In this document: one piece after another, positions 7,154 to 16,293 of the stretch
Layout of the letters: each line of letters opens with the position of its first letter
Position numbering within the stretch: position 1 is the stretch's first letter
DNA from: Scandinavium sp002470465
GTDB lineage: Bacteria; Pseudomonadota; Gammaproteobacteria; Enterobacterales; Enterobacteriaceae
Reading direction: 5' to 3'
NCBI RefSeq assembly: GCF_040750395.1
Contig: NZ_JBFLVD010000010.1
Location: 62,001-126,000 of the forward strand
DNA: 64,000 bases
The notes under the pieces: generated by a model
Told to the model about the DNA's origin: nothing
Seen by the model: the letters and a program-made list of their open reading frames with translations, nothing else
Database searches by the model: none
Position numbers and translations under genes: made by a program

Positions 7154-8137
7154 ATGTCACATCTCGCAGAGCTGGTTGCCAGTGCAAAGGCAGCCATTAA
7201 CGACTCGCACGATGTCGCCGCACTGGATAATGTGCGCGTCGAATATCTGGGCAAGAAAGGGCACCTGACCCTTCAGATGACAACCCTGCGTGAACTGCCG
7301 GCGGAAGAGCGCCCGGCCGCGGGTGCCGTTATCAATGAAGCGAAGGAGCAGGTCCAGCAGGCGTTAAACGAGCGTAAAGCTGCCCTGGAAGGCGCAGCAC
7401 TGAACGCCCGCCTTGCCGCTGAAACCATCGATGTTTCACTGCCGGGTCGTCGCATTGAAACCGGCGGTCTGCACCCGGTCACCCGCACCATCGATCGTAT
7501 TGAAAGTTTCTTCGGTGAGCTCGGCTTTACCGTGGCGACTGGCCCGGAAATCGAAGATGACTACCATAACTTCGATGCGCTGAATATTCCTGGCCACCAC
7601 CCGGCACGTGCTGACCACGACACTTTCTGGTTTGATGCTACCCGTCTGCTGCGTACCCAGACTTCCGGCGTGCAAATCCGTACCATGAAAAACCAGCAGC
7701 CGCCTATCCGTATTATCGCGCCGGGCCGCGTCTATCGTAACGATTACGATCAGACGCATACCCCAATGTTCCATCAGATGGAAGGTCTGATCGTTGATAC
7801 CAACATCAGCTTCACCAACCTGAAAGGCACGCTGCACGATTTCCTGCGTAACTTCTTTGAGGAAGATTTGCAGATTCGCTTCCGCCCTTCCTATTTCCCG
7901 TTCACCGAACCTTCTGCGGAAGTGGACGTGATGGGTAAAAACGGCAAATGGCTGGAAGTGCTGGGCTGCGGCATGGTGCATCCGAACGTGCTGCGCAACG
8001 TTGGCATCGATCCGGAAGTCTACTCCGGCTTTGCCTTCGGTATGGGCATGGAACGTCTGACGATGCTGCGCTATGGCGTGACCGATCTGCGTGCGTTCTT
8101 CGAAAACGATCTGCGTTTCCTCAAACAGTTTAAATAA
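7154..8137 (+). CDS. pheS: Phenylalanyl-tRNA synthetase alpha subunit
   Basis: 327 aa, as in E. coli, starting MSHLAELVASAKAAI; AGGAAA precedes the ATG at 7154, and an ATG four codons upstream is less likely. The N-terminal coiled coil (about 1-90) binds tRNA. The class II catalytic core carries motif 2 (RVYRNDYDQTHTPMFHQ) and motif 3 (GMGMERLTMLRYG, about 306-318). The enzyme is an alpha2-beta2 tetramer with PheT, encoded 15 bp downstream in the same attenuated operon. Confidence 0.98.
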   Translation: MSHLAELVASAKAAINDSHDVAALDNVRVEYLGKKGHLTLQMTTLRELPAEERPAAGAVINEAKEQVQQALNERKAALEGAALNARLAAETIDVSLPGRRIETGGLHPVTRTIDRIESFFGELGFTVATGPEIEDDYHNFDALNIPGHHPARADHDTFWFDATRLLRTQTSGVQIRTMKNQQPPIRIIAPGRVYRNDYDQTHTPMFHQMEGLIVDTNISFTNLKGTLHDFLRNFFEEDLQIRFRPSYFPFTEPSAEVDVMGKNGKWLEVLGCGMVHPNVLRNVGIDPEVYSGFAFGMGMERLTMLRYGVTDLRAFFENDLRFLKQFK

Positions 8138-8152
8138 GGGCAGGACAGAACA

Positions 8153-10540
8153 ATGAAATTCAGTGAACTGTGGTTACGCGAATGGGTTAACCCGGCGATT
8201 GACAGCGAAGCACTGTCGGGCCAAATCACCATGGCAGGCCTGGAAGTGGACGGCGTTGAGCCGGTCGCTGGCGTGTTCAACGGCGTTGTTGTCGGGGAAG
8301 TGGTCGAGTGCGGCCAGCACCCGAATGCGGACAAACTGCGCGTCACCAAAATTAACGTCGGTGGCGATCGCCTGCTGGACATCGTTTGCGGCGCGCCAAA
8401 CTGCCGTCAGGGCCTGAAAGTAGCCGTGGCGACTATCGGTGCGGTGCTGCCGGGCGATTTCAAAATCAAAGCGGCGAAGCTGCGCGGCGAGCCTTCTGAA
8501 GGGATGCTGTGCTCCTTCTCTGAGCTGGGTATTTCCGACGATCACAGCGGTATTATTGAGCTGCCTGCTGATGCCCCGCTGGGAACCGACATCCGCGAAT
8601 ACCTGAAGCTTGACGACAACACCATTGAAATCAGCGTGACCCCAAACCGCGCTGATTGTCTGGGCATCATCGGCGTGGCTCGTGACGTTGCGGTACTGAA
8701 CAAGCAGCCGCTGAACGTGCCGGAAATGGCGCCTGTTGCTGCCGCCATCAGCGATACTTTCCCAATCAAGGTTGAAGCCACCGAAGCTTGTCCGCGCTAC
8801 CTTGGCCGAGTGGTCAAAGGCATCGATGTGAAAGCCGCCACGCCGCTGTGGATGAAAGAGAAGCTGCGCCGCTGTGGCATTCGTTCCATCGACGCCGTCG
8901 TGGACGTGACCAACTACGTTCTGCTGGAGCTGGGTCAGCCGATGCATGCGTTTGACCTCGATCGTATCGAGGGCGGCATTGTTGTGCGCATGGCGGAAGA
9001 GGGGGAAACCCTGGTTCTGCTGGACGGTAGCGAAGCCAAACTGAATGCCGATACCCTGGTGATTGCAGACCATAACAAAGCGCTGGCTATGGGCGGCATC
9101 TTTGGTGGTGAGCATTCCGGCGTGAATGGCGAAACGCAGAATGTCTTGCTGGAATGCGCCTTCTTCAATCCGCTGTCCATCACCGGTCGCGCACGTCGTC
9201 ACGGACTGCACACGGATGCTTCTCACCGCTATGAGCGCGGCGTGGATCCTGCACTGCAATACAAAGCGATGGAACGTGCCACGCGTCTGCTGATTGATAT
9301 CTGCGGCGGCGAAGCGGGTCCGGTTATCGACGTGACCAACGAAACCACTCTGCCGAAGCGTGCCACCATCACGCTGCGCCGCAGTAAGCTGGATCGTCTG
9401 ATTGGTCACCACATTGCCGACGAACAGGTGAGCGACATTCTGCGCCGTCTGGGCTGTGAAGTGATCGAAGGTCAGGACGAATGGCAGGCCGTTGCGCCAA
9501 GCTGGCGTTTCGATATGGAAATCGAAGAAGATCTGGTTGAAGAAGTCGCGCGCATCTACGGCTACAACAATATCCCGGATGCGCCAGTGCAGGCGGGTCT
9601 GATCATGGGATCTCACAAGGAAGCGAACCTGTCACTCAAGCGTGTGAAAACCATGCTTAATGACAAAGGCTACCAGGAAGTGATCACCTACAGCTTCGTC
9701 GACCCGAAAGTTCAGCAACTGATTCATCCTGGTGAAGAGGCGCTGATTTTGCCAAGCCCAATCTCAAGTGAAATGTCCGCCATGCGTTTGTCGCTGTGGA
9801 CAGGTCTTCTTGGCACCGTGGTCTACAACCAGAACCGTCAGCAGAGCCGCGTGCGCATTTTCGAAAGCGGACTGCGCTTTGTACCTGATACGCAAGCTCC
9901 GCTGGGCATTCGTCAGGACGTTATGCTGAGCGGCGTTATTTGCGGTAACCGCTACGAAGAGCACTGGAACCTGGCGAAAGAGACAGTTGATTTCTATGAT
10001 TTAAAAGGCGATCTCGAATCCGTACTGGATCTGACCGGTAAATTGGGTGATATCCAGTTCAGGGTCGAAGCGAATCCGGCACTGCATCCGGGCCAGTCTG
10101 CGGCGATTTATCTGAAAGGCGAACGCATTGGTTTCATTGGGGTTGTTCATCCGGAGCTGGAACGTAAGCTGGATCTGAACGGTCGCACGATGGTGTTCGA
10201 GCTGGAGTGGAACAAGCTCGCAGACCGCGTGGTGCCTCAGGCGAAGGAGGTTTCTCGCTTCCCGGCAAACCGTCGTGATATCGCGGTGGTGGTGGCAGAA
10301 AACGTCCCTGCAGCCGATATTCTCGCAGAGTGCAAGAAAGTTGGCGTAAATCATGTAGTTGGCGTAAACTTGTTTGACGTGTACCGCGGTAAGGGTGTGG
10401 CGGAGGGGCACAAGAGCCTCGCCATCAGCCTGATCCTTCAGGATACCAGCCGTACACTCGAAGAAGAGGATATTGCCGCTACCGTTGCCAAATGCGTAGA
10501 GGCATTAAAAGAGCGATTCCAGGCATCATTGAGGGATTGA
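8153..10540 (+). CDS. pheT: Phenylalanyl-tRNA synthetase beta subunit
   Basis: 795 aa, the normal length. It begins MKFSELWLREWVNP and has the N-terminal OB-fold/tRNA-binding region (VGEVVECGQHPNADKL, about 45-60), B3/B4 editing domains that clear mischarged tyrosine, the B5 domain, an inactive class II-like core, and a C-terminal ferredoxin-like anticodon-binding domain (SRFPANRRDIAVVV, about 699-712). The ihfA ATG comes 4 bp after its stop, so the two genes are transcribed together at least in part. Confidence 0.98.
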   Translation: MKFSELWLREWVNPAIDSEALSGQITMAGLEVDGVEPVAGVFNGVVVGEVVECGQHPNADKLRVTKINVGGDRLLDIVCGAPNCRQGLKVAVATIGAVLPGDFKIKAAKLRGEPSEGMLCSFSELGISDDHSGIIELPADAPLGTDIREYLKLDDNTIEISVTPNRADCLGIIGVARDVAVLNKQPLNVPEMAPVAAAISDTFPIKVEATEACPRYLGRVVKGIDVKAATPLWMKEKLRRCGIRSIDAVVDVTNYVLLELGQPMHAFDLDRIEGGIVVRMAEEGETLVLLDGSEAKLNADTLVIADHNKALAMGGIFGGEHSGVNGETQNVLLECAFFNPLSITGRARRHGLHTDASHRYERGVDPALQYKAMERATRLLIDICGGEAGPVIDVTNETTLPKRATITLRRSKLDRLIGHHIADEQVSDILRRLGCEVIEGQDEWQAVAPSWRFDMEIEEDLVEEVARIYGYNNIPDAPVQAGLIMGSHKEANLSLKRVKTMLNDKGYQEVITYSFVDPKVQQLIHPGEEALILPSPISSEMSAMRLSLWTGLLGTVVYNQNRQQSRVRIFESGLRFVPDTQAPLGIRQDVMLSGVICGNRYEEHWNLAKETVDFYDLKGDLESVLDLTGKLGDIQFRVEANPALHPGQSAAIYLKGERIGFIGVVHPELERKLDLNGRTMVFELEWNKLADRVVPQAKEVSRFPANRRDIAVVVAENVPAADILAECKKVGVNHVVGVNLFDVYRGKGVAEGHKSLAISLILQDTSRTLEEEDIAATVAKCVEALKERFQASLRD

Positions 10541-10544
10541 ACCT

Positions 10545-10844
10545 ATGGCGCTTACAAAAGCTGAAATGTCAGAATATCTGTTTGATAAGCTTGGGCTTAG
10601 CAAACGGGATGCCAAGGAACTGGTAGAGCTGTTTTTCGAAGAGATCCGTCGCGCTCTTGAAAACGGTGAGCAGGTAAAACTCTCCGGTTTTGGTAATTTC
10701 GATTTGCGCGATAAAAATCAACGCCCCGGGCGCAACCCGAAGACGGGCGAAGATATTCCCATTACAGCCCGGCGCGTGGTGACCTTCAGACCCGGACAGA
10801 AGTTGAAAAGCCGTGTCGAAAACGCTTCGCCCAAAGCAGAATAA
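10545..10844 (+). CDS. ihfA: Integration host factor alpha subunit
   Basis: 99 aa, as in E. coli, starting MALTKAEMSEYLFDKLGL. It carries the HU/IHF signature GFGNFDLRDKNQRPGRNPKTG (about residues 46-66), whose arm holds the proline that wedges into the bent DNA. IHF is an alpha-beta dimer that bends DNA in recombination, replication and transcription. It is the last gene of the pheST-ihfA unit before a strong terminator. In E. coli it also has promoters inside pheT, which I did not try to place here. Confidence 0.98.
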   Translation: MALTKAEMSEYLFDKLGLSKRDAKELVELFFEEIRRALENGEQVKLSGFGNFDLRDKNQRPGRNPKTGEDIPITARRVVTFRPGQKLKSRVENASPKAE

Positions 10845-10857
10845 TTTCTGATTAACC

Positions 10858-10884
10858 AAAAAGGCCGCTTTTGCGGCCTTTTTT
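10858..10884 (+). terminator. Terminator after ihfA
   Basis: An 8-bp stem AAGGCCGC / GCGGCCTT with a TTTT loop is followed by a T tract, 14 bp past the ihfA stop. Confidence 0.92.
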
Positions 10885-10945
10885 CTTTCCTGTTATTTGA
10901 AGGGACAATAAAATCAGCCACTTCACCTCACGATTTCAGGACACC

Positions 10946-11926
10946 ATGCAACCACTTGCCCAACGCCAGCACCAACGAAACCAGCGATGGCTGGGAGGAT
11001 TTCTGTTGCTGTTGCTGACGGCGATTTTCGTCAGCCTGTGCGCGGGCGAACAGTGGATAGCGCCGGGCGAATGGTTTACGGCGCGTGGTGAGCTGTTTGT
11101 CTGGCAGATTCGCCTGCCGCGTACGGTTGCTGTGGTGCTTGTCGGCGCATCTCTGGCGGTCTCCGGGGCAATCATGCAGGCGTTGTTTGACAATCCGCTG
11201 GCAGAACCTGGGCTGCTTGGCGTCTCCAATGGGGCTGGCATCGGGCTGATCGCGGCCGTCTTGCTGGGTAAAGGTCTGTTGCCGGGCTGGGCGCTGGGGC
11301 TGTGTGCGATTGCCGGGGCGCTGGTTATCACGGTTATCCTGCTACGTTTTGCTCGTCGACATTTGTCTACCAGCCGCCTGCTGCTGGCGGGTGTCGCGCT
11401 TGGCATTATTTGCAGTGCCGCAATGACCTGGGCGGTCTATTTCTCAACCTCCTTTGACCTGCGCCAATTGATGTACTGGATGATGGGCGGCTTTGGTGGC
11501 GTTGACTGGCATCAGGGCTGGCTGATGGTGGCGCTGCTGCCGGTGCTGACCTGGATTTGCCTGCAGTCACGACCGCTAAATTTGCTGTCGCTGGGCGAAA
11601 CGTCAGCCCGCCAGCTTGGCCTACCGCTCTGGCTCTGGCGTCGTCTGTTGGTGCTGGCCACGGGGTGGCTGGTGGGCGTTAGCGTGGCGCTGTCCGGGGC
11701 CATCGGCTTTATCGGGCTTGTGGTTCCGCATATTCTGCGCTTATGCGGCCTGAGCGATCACCGCGTCATGCTGCCTGCCTGCGTGCTGGCAGGCGGTTCG
11801 GCGCTGTTGTTCGCCGATATTGTGGCGCGCCTGGCGCTGGCCTCGGCAGAGCTGCCGATTGGCGTCGTTACCGCAACCCTCGGCGCACCTGTTTTTATCT
11901 GGCTATTATTAAGGGCTGGCCGCTGA
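10946..11926 (+). CDS. btuC: Vitamin B12 ABC transporter permease BtuC
   Basis: 326 aa, a polytopic inner membrane protein of the FecCD family with about ten hydrophobic segments. The family motifs are RLPRTVAVVLVGASLAVSGAIMQ (about 53-75), NPLAEPGLLGVSNGAG and the cytoplasmic coupling helix near GETSARQLGL; IGFIGLVVPHILRL lies near residue 256. A BtuC dimer with BtuD and periplasmic BtuF imports cobalamin. It is the first gene of btuC-btuE-btuD. I saw no cobalamin riboswitch in the 60 bp between the ihfA terminator and the start. Confidence 0.95.
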   Translation: MQPLAQRQHQRNQRWLGGFLLLLLTAIFVSLCAGEQWIAPGEWFTARGELFVWQIRLPRTVAVVLVGASLAVSGAIMQALFDNPLAEPGLLGVSNGAGIGLIAAVLLGKGLLPGWALGLCAIAGALVITVILLRFARRHLSTSRLLLAGVALGIICSAAMTWAVYFSTSFDLRQLMYWMMGGFGGVDWHQGWLMVALLPVLTWICLQSRPLNLLSLGETSARQLGLPLWLWRRLLVLATGWLVGVSVALSGAIGFIGLVVPHILRLCGLSDHRVMLPACVLAGGSALLFADIVARLALASAELPIGVVTATLGAPVFIWLLLRAGR

Positions 11927-11954
11927 GCGCCGGCCGATAACCAAAGAGGACGCT

Positions 11955-12506
11955 ATGCAAGACACTATTCTCAACACAACGGTCACCACTATCGACGGTG
12001 AAAACATCAGTCTGGAAAAATACAAAGGTAACGTGCTGCTGGTGGTTAACGTCGCCTCCCAGTGCGGACTCACGCCGCAGTATGAGCAACTGGAAAATAT
12101 CCAGGAAGCGTGGGGCAAACAGGGCTTCGACGTGCTCGGCTTCCCGTGTAACCAGTTCCTGGGTCAGGAGCCGGGCAGCGAGGAGGAGATCAAAACCTTC
12201 TGCAGCACGACCTACGGTGTGACGTTCCCGATGTTCAGCAAAATTGATGTTAACGGCGAGCACCGTCATCCGCTGTACCAGAAGCTCACGACTGCTGCGC
12301 CTGTTGCCGTTGCCCCGGAAAGCAGCGGCTTCTACGAGCGCATGGCAAGCAAAGGGCGTGCGCCTAAAGTGCAGGGCGATATCCTGTGGAACTTCGAAAA
12401 GTTTCTGATTGGTCGTGACGGCGAAGTGATTCAGCGCTTCTCCCCGGACATGACGCCGGAAGATCCGATTGTGATGGAAGCTATCAAGCTGGCGCTGGCG
12501 AAATAA
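11955..12506 (+). CDS. btuE: Glutathione/thioredoxin peroxidase BtuE
   Basis: 183 aa, GPx family. The active-site cysteine is in VASQCGLTPQYEQLE (about residue 37), with FPCNQFLGQEPG and WNFEKFLIGRDG supplying the Gln and Trp of the catalytic set. It uses cysteine, not selenocysteine. In E. coli BtuE reduces hydroperoxides, mainly with thioredoxin, and is not needed for B12 import even though it sits between btuC and btuD. The start has AAAGAGGA before the ATG. It is separated from btuD by a single base. Confidence 0.95.
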   Translation: MQDTILNTTVTTIDGENISLEKYKGNVLLVVNVASQCGLTPQYEQLENIQEAWGKQGFDVLGFPCNQFLGQEPGSEEEIKTFCSTTYGVTFPMFSKIDVNGEHRHPLYQKLTTAAPVAVAPESSGFYERMASKGRAPKVQGDILWNFEKFLIGRDGEVIQRFSPDMTPEDPIVMEAIKLALAK

Positions 12507-12507
12507 C

Positions 12508-13254
12508 ATGCCGCTGATGCAGCTGCAGGAAGTGGAGGAGGCTGGTCGGCTGCGCCTGCTTAACGCGGAAGTCCGACAAGGAGAGTTAGTTCACCTTGTC
12601 GGGCCGAACGGAGCCGGGAAGAGCACGCTGCTGGCGAGAATGGCGGGTCTGACGAGTGGGAAAGGGCAGATTGCCCTGAACGGGCAATGTCTGTCAGACT
12701 GGCCCGCGGCGGAGCTGGCCCGACATCGTGCGTATCTCACACAGCATCAGACACCACCTTTTGCCATGCCTGTATGGCACTACCTGACGCTGCATCAGCC
12801 TGATAAAACGCGGCACGCTTTGCAACAGGGGATTGCTGAGCAGCTGGGGCTGGAAGACAAACTCGAACGGCCGGTAAATCATCTCTCTGGCGGCGAGTGG
12901 CAGCGTGTTCGCCTGGCGGCGGTAGTGCTGCAAATCCATCCAAAGGGGAACCCGCAGGGGCAGCTTTTGTTGCTGGATGAGCCAATGAATAGCCTGGATG
13001 TGGCGCAGCAGGCGGCTCTGGACAGGCTGCTGGCAGAGCTGAGAGCGGCTGGCGTCACGATTGTCATGAGTAGCCATGACCTTAACCACACTTTGCGCTT
13101 TGCGAGCAATACGTGGCTGATGCGGCGTGGGGCATTGATCGCCAGCGGTGATACGGCGCACGTTTTGACGATCGAAAATCTGGCGGCTGCGTATGATATG
13201 CCGTTTAAAATGCTGCATGCGGATGGCGTTCAGATGCTGGTTTCTGCGCTGTAA
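12508..13254 (+). CDS. btuD: Vitamin B12 ABC transporter ATP-binding protein BtuD
   Basis: 248 aa. It has Walker A GPNGAGKST (about 32-40), signature LSGGEWQRVRLAAV, Walker B QLLLLDEPMNSLD and the switch histidine in SSHDLNHTL. Two copies power the BtuCD importer from the cytoplasm. It begins one base after the btuE stop, which suggests translational coupling. Its TrpLeuCys-free, slightly shortened N-terminus is normal for BtuD. Confidence 0.95.
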   Translation: MPLMQLQEVEEAGRLRLLNAEVRQGELVHLVGPNGAGKSTLLARMAGLTSGKGQIALNGQCLSDWPAAELARHRAYLTQHQTPPFAMPVWHYLTLHQPDKTRHALQQGIAEQLGLEDKLERPVNHLSGGEWQRVRLAAVVLQIHPKGNPQGQLLLLDEPMNSLDVAQQAALDRLLAELRAAGVTIVMSSHDLNHTLRFASNTWLMRRGALIASGDTAHVLTIENLAAAYDMPFKMLHADGVQMLVSAL

Positions 13255-13331
13255 CAGGAAGGTTGCTTGCAACTTTGCAAATTCGCGGGCTAAATTATTT
13301 CTATAAAAAAATAGCAGAGGAACGCCAGGTT

Positions 13332-13796
13332 ATGCGTCTCTTATTTATTTTCGTGGCCGCATTAATTTTAGCAGGGTGCAGTAGCCATCGTGCGCCGCCA
13401 CCAAATCCAAGGCTTTCTGATTCCATTACCGTTATCGCTAACCTTAACGACCAGCTTGCAAACTGGCGCGGCACGCCTTATCGCTATGGTGGTTCCGGCC
13501 GCGGTGGCGTTGACTGTTCCGCCTTCGTGATGATGACATTCCGCGATAAATTCGATTTACAGCTTCCGCGTGATACCGAGCGGCAGTCGCAAATCGGCAC
13601 CGAAATAGATAAAGACGACTTATTACCGGGCGATTTGGTGTTCTTCAATACCGGCTCAGGCGGCAGTGGGCTGCATGTCGGCATCTATGACACCGACAAT
13701 CAATTCATCCACGCGTCCACCAGCCAGGGCGTCACCCGCTCATCGCTGGATAATGTCTACTGGCGAAAGCACTTCTGGCAAGCCAGACGAATTTAA
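13332..13796 (+). CDS. nlpC: NlpC, NlpC/P60-family lipoprotein
   Basis: 154 aa from the ATG at 13332, as in E. coli; an upstream in-frame ATG at 13263 would bury the signal peptide. A lipoprotein signal peptide ends in the lipobox LILAGC, placing Cys18 for lipidation. The NlpC/P60 papain-like domain has Cys in GVDCSAFV (about residue 62) and His in LHVGIY (about 119). The family cuts peptidoglycan peptides; the exact bond cut by NlpC is not well defined. It lies 77 bp after btuD and is followed by its own terminator. Confidence 0.95.
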   Translation: MRLLFIFVAALILAGCSSHRAPPPNPRLSDSITVIANLNDQLANWRGTPYRYGGSGRGGVDCSAFVMMTFRDKFDLQLPRDTERQSQIGTEIDKDDLLPGDLVFFNTGSGGSGLHVGIYDTDNQFIHASTSQGVTRSSLDNVYWRKHFWQARRI

Positions 13797-13806
13797 CCGG
13801 AAAATC

Positions 13807-13830
13807 AAAAAGGGCTATGGCCCTTTTTTT
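13807..13830 (+). terminator. Terminator after nlpC
   Basis: Stem AGGGC / GCCCT with loop TATG, flanked by an A tract and a run of seven T, 14 bp after the nlpC stop. The following 240 bases up to ydiV contain a perfect 14-bp palindrome at 13934-13947 (ATCATTCGAATGAT) and nothing else I can name. Confidence 0.85.
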
Positions 13831-14073
13831 CTGGGTAAATTAAAAAGTATGCCTTTTTCGAAATAATTACCGTTTCTCATTTTCCCTGCGTAATGGAGCG
13901 CCGGATTGTGCGGCTGCCCGAATATGGATTACAATCATTCGAATGATAACGCAAAGGAATGCCTGAATTACAAAGGAACGAATGAAATTAATCTTTTTAA
14001 AATCAAAGATTTTGTTTTCTACTGGGATCATGCAGCAACGACCAGGGATGTCCCTTGAGACGAGGGGGACGCA

Positions 14074-14787
14074 ATGATAGTGACGCTGGACAAAGCCTGG
14101 AAGACAGAATTGTTATTCCTCCCCGCGAAAAATGGGGAAGGGAAACTGATCGGGCTTGAAATAATCGCTAACTTTGTCGGTTCAGACGATAATGTTCGCA
14201 CGCCTACGTCTCTGGTGACCTCACGCCTGAATGGCGAACAGGAAGTCGCACTGTTTCGTGAAAAACTGGCATTGCTCGAAAACTGTCAGATCTTTTTTAT
14301 TCAGCAGCAGTTAATCGCCTGGATTAATATTACCCCTGCTATTTCTGATGCATTGTTAACACAAAAAATGCTGGCCGAAGAAGCCGGACGATTTTCTTTT
14401 CTCGAACTGACCGTCGAGGAAAACTTTCCTGGGTTGAACACGCTGGATAAAGATCACCCTCTCGTCCAGCTGGCGACTCTTTTTCCCCTGGTACTGGCCA
14501 ATTTTGGTGCCGGCGATGCCTCATCGCATGCCGTATTTTCCGGGTTGTTTAAACGCGTAGTGCTCGATAAAAACTTTATTCAGCAGCAGGCGTTATTATT
14601 ATCGTTCGATCCCTTTATGCGGGCGATAACGGCTCAGCTGGCACCCTCGTGCGAGTCAATGATGGCCGCTGGGGTTGATAACCCGCAGATCTTGGAACGT
14701 CTGTTACCCTGGGGTTTCAGTGCTTTCGTTGGGGCTATATGGCCTGCGGTGGAAATGGCCTCGCTCACGCGCCTGATGCAGGAATAA
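14074..14787 (+). CDS. ydiV: YdiV, degenerate EAL-domain anti-FlhDC factor
   Basis: 237 aa with a strong GAGGGGG site before the ATG. The fold follows the EAL family, but the catalytic motif is gone (LIGLEIIANF in place of E-A-L-x-R, about residues 24-33) and the metal-binding residues are not kept. So it should not degrade cyclic-di-GMP. In E. coli and Salmonella, YdiV (RflP) binds FlhD, blocks FlhDC from DNA and delivers it for degradation, lowering flagellar gene expression. VLDKNFIQQ and WPAV near the C-terminus match that family. It lies upstream of selO with a 61-bp gap. Confidence 0.9.
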   Translation: MIVTLDKAWKTELLFLPAKNGEGKLIGLEIIANFVGSDDNVRTPTSLVTSRLNGEQEVALFREKLALLENCQIFFIQQQLIAWINITPAISDALLTQKMLAEEAGRFSFLELTVEENFPGLNTLDKDHPLVQLATLFPLVLANFGAGDASSHAVFSGLFKRVVLDKNFIQQQALLLSFDPFMRAITAQLAPSCESMMAAGVDNPQILERLLPWGFSAFVGAIWPAVEMASLTRLMQE

Positions 14788-14848
14788 CCCTGCATCCCGC
14801 CCGTATTTATCTCTTCCCACAGGCACTACACTACAGACAGGAGGATCT

Positions 14849-16291
14849 ATGACCCTGTCTTTTACCCATCACTGGCGCGATGAGCTGCCAGGTTTTTATA
14901 CCGAACTGTCACCGACGCCGCTCACCAATGCCCGTCTTATCTGGCATAACGCACCGCTGGCTGAAAGCCTTGCGCTACCCGGCTCATTATTCAGCCCGGA
15001 AAACGGCGCTGGCGTCTGGAGCGGTGAAGCGCTGCTGCCTGGCATGCTTCCACTGGCGCAGGTTTACAGCGGCCATCAGTTTGGCGTCTGGGCCGGGCAG
15101 CTCGGCGACGGGCGCGGCATCTTACTCGGCGAGCAGCAGCTGGCCGACGGGCGTCGCTATGACTGGCATCTGAAAGGCGCAGGCCTGACGCCGTATTCCC
15201 GAATGGGCGACGGGCGTGCCGTACTGCGTTCCACGCTGCGTGAAAGCCTGGCTTCAGAGGCAATGTTCGCGCTGGGCATTCCCACTACGCGCGCGCTGTC
15301 GGTGGTCACCAGCGATACGCCCGTTTACCGCGAAACAGTTGAGCAGGGTGCCATGCTGATGCGTCTGGCGGAAAGCCATCTGCGGTTTGGGCATTTTGAA
15401 CACTTCTATTATCGCCGGCAGCCGGAAAAAGTTCGTGAACTGGCGGATTACGCCATTCGCCATCACTGGGCAAATCTTGAGGGCGAAGCTGACGTCTACA
15501 GCCTCTGGTTCCGTGACGTTGTCACCAAAACGGCACAGATGATTGCCCGCTGGCAGGCCGTCGGCTTCTGCCATGGAGTCATGAACACCGACAACATGTC
15601 ACTTCTCGGGCTGACGATGGACTACGGCCCGTTCGGTTTCCTCGACGATTATCAGCCCAATTTTATCTGCAATCACTCGGATCCTCAGGGCCGCTACAGC
15701 TATGATAATCAGCCTGCTGCGGCGCTGTGGAATCTCCAGCGGCTGGCTCAGTCGCTTTCTCCGTTCATCGCGGTGGACACGCTCAACAATGCGCTTGACG
15801 GTTATCAGGAAGCGCTGCTGGTGGAGTACGGCAAGCTGATGCGCCGCAAGCTGGGATTGTTCACCGAGCAGAAAGGGGACAATGAGCTGTTAAATTCGTT
15901 GTTCAGCCAGATGGCGCGTGAGGGCAGCGATTACACGCGCACCTTCCGTATGCTGAGTGAAACTGAACAGCACAGTGTGGCATCACCTCTGAGGGATGAG
16001 TTTATCGACCGGGCCGGATTTGATGCCTGGTTCAGCGGGTATCGCGCCCGGCTTCAGGATGAACAGGTGGATGACGTTACGCGCCAGCAAAGCATGAAGC
16101 AGATGAACCCGGCAATTGTCCTGCGTAACTGGCTCGCGCAGCGGGCGATAGAGCAGGCAGAACGCGGTGAGTACGAGGAGTTTGCGCGTCTGCATGAGGT
16201 ATTGCGCGATCCGTTTGCCGATCGTCATGATGATTACGCCAGCCGCCCACCCGAATGGGGCAAGCGGCTTGAAGTCAGCTGTTCAAGCTGA
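14849..16291 (+). CDS. selO: Protein adenylyltransferase SelO (YdiU)
   Basis: 480 aa, close to the 478 aa of E. coli YdiU. It is a pseudokinase-fold enzyme that transfers AMP from ATP to protein hydroxyls and is linked to redox stress. The family motifs are present: YSGHQFGVWAGQLGDGRG (about 70-87), GRRYDWHLKGAGLTPYSRMGDGRAVLRSTLRE with the nucleotide-binding Lys/Arg, and CHGVMNTDNMSLLGLTMDYGPFGFLD (about 242-267) with the metal-binding Asn and Asp. The C-terminal CSS ends in Cys-Ser-Ser where eukaryotic SelO has selenocysteine. It ends 2 bp before the convergent hmuV. Confidence 0.95.
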   Translation: MTLSFTHHWRDELPGFYTELSPTPLTNARLIWHNAPLAESLALPGSLFSPENGAGVWSGEALLPGMLPLAQVYSGHQFGVWAGQLGDGRGILLGEQQLADGRRYDWHLKGAGLTPYSRMGDGRAVLRSTLRESLASEAMFALGIPTTRALSVVTSDTPVYRETVEQGAMLMRLAESHLRFGHFEHFYYRRQPEKVRELADYAIRHHWANLEGEADVYSLWFRDVVTKTAQMIARWQAVGFCHGVMNTDNMSLLGLTMDYGPFGFLDDYQPNFICNHSDPQGRYSYDNQPAAALWNLQRLAQSLSPFIAVDTLNNALDGYQEALLVEYGKLMRRKLGLFTEQKGDNELLNSLFSQMAREGSDYTRTFRMLSETEQHSVASPLRDEFIDRAGFDAWFSGYRARLQDEQVDDVTRQQSMKQMNPAIVLRNWLAQRAIEQAERGEYEEFARLHEVLRDPFADRHDDYASRPPEWGKRLEVSCSS

Positions 16292-16293
16292 GG

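Noticed and set aside
8174..9616. 480-aa open frame on the minus strand inside pheT
   Set aside because: It lies entirely antisense to a well-conserved gene and has no recognisable domain; long antisense frames are common with this codon bias.
10885..10945. Cobalamin riboswitch before btuC
   Set aside because: The gap between the ihfA terminator and btuC is about 60 bp, too short for the element, and no B12-box sequence is seen.
13934..13947. Perfect 14-bp palindrome ATCATTCGAATGAT upstream of ydiV as a Fur box
   Set aside because: It shares ATGAT/ATCAT with Fur sites but lacks the GATAAT repeats; it is a real palindrome but I cannot assign the protein.
13924..14058. 44-codon frame starting MDYNHSNDNAKECLNYKG between nlpC and ydiV
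   Set aside because: No ribosome binding site, no known homologue, and its first part coincides with a palindrome that is more likely regulatory.
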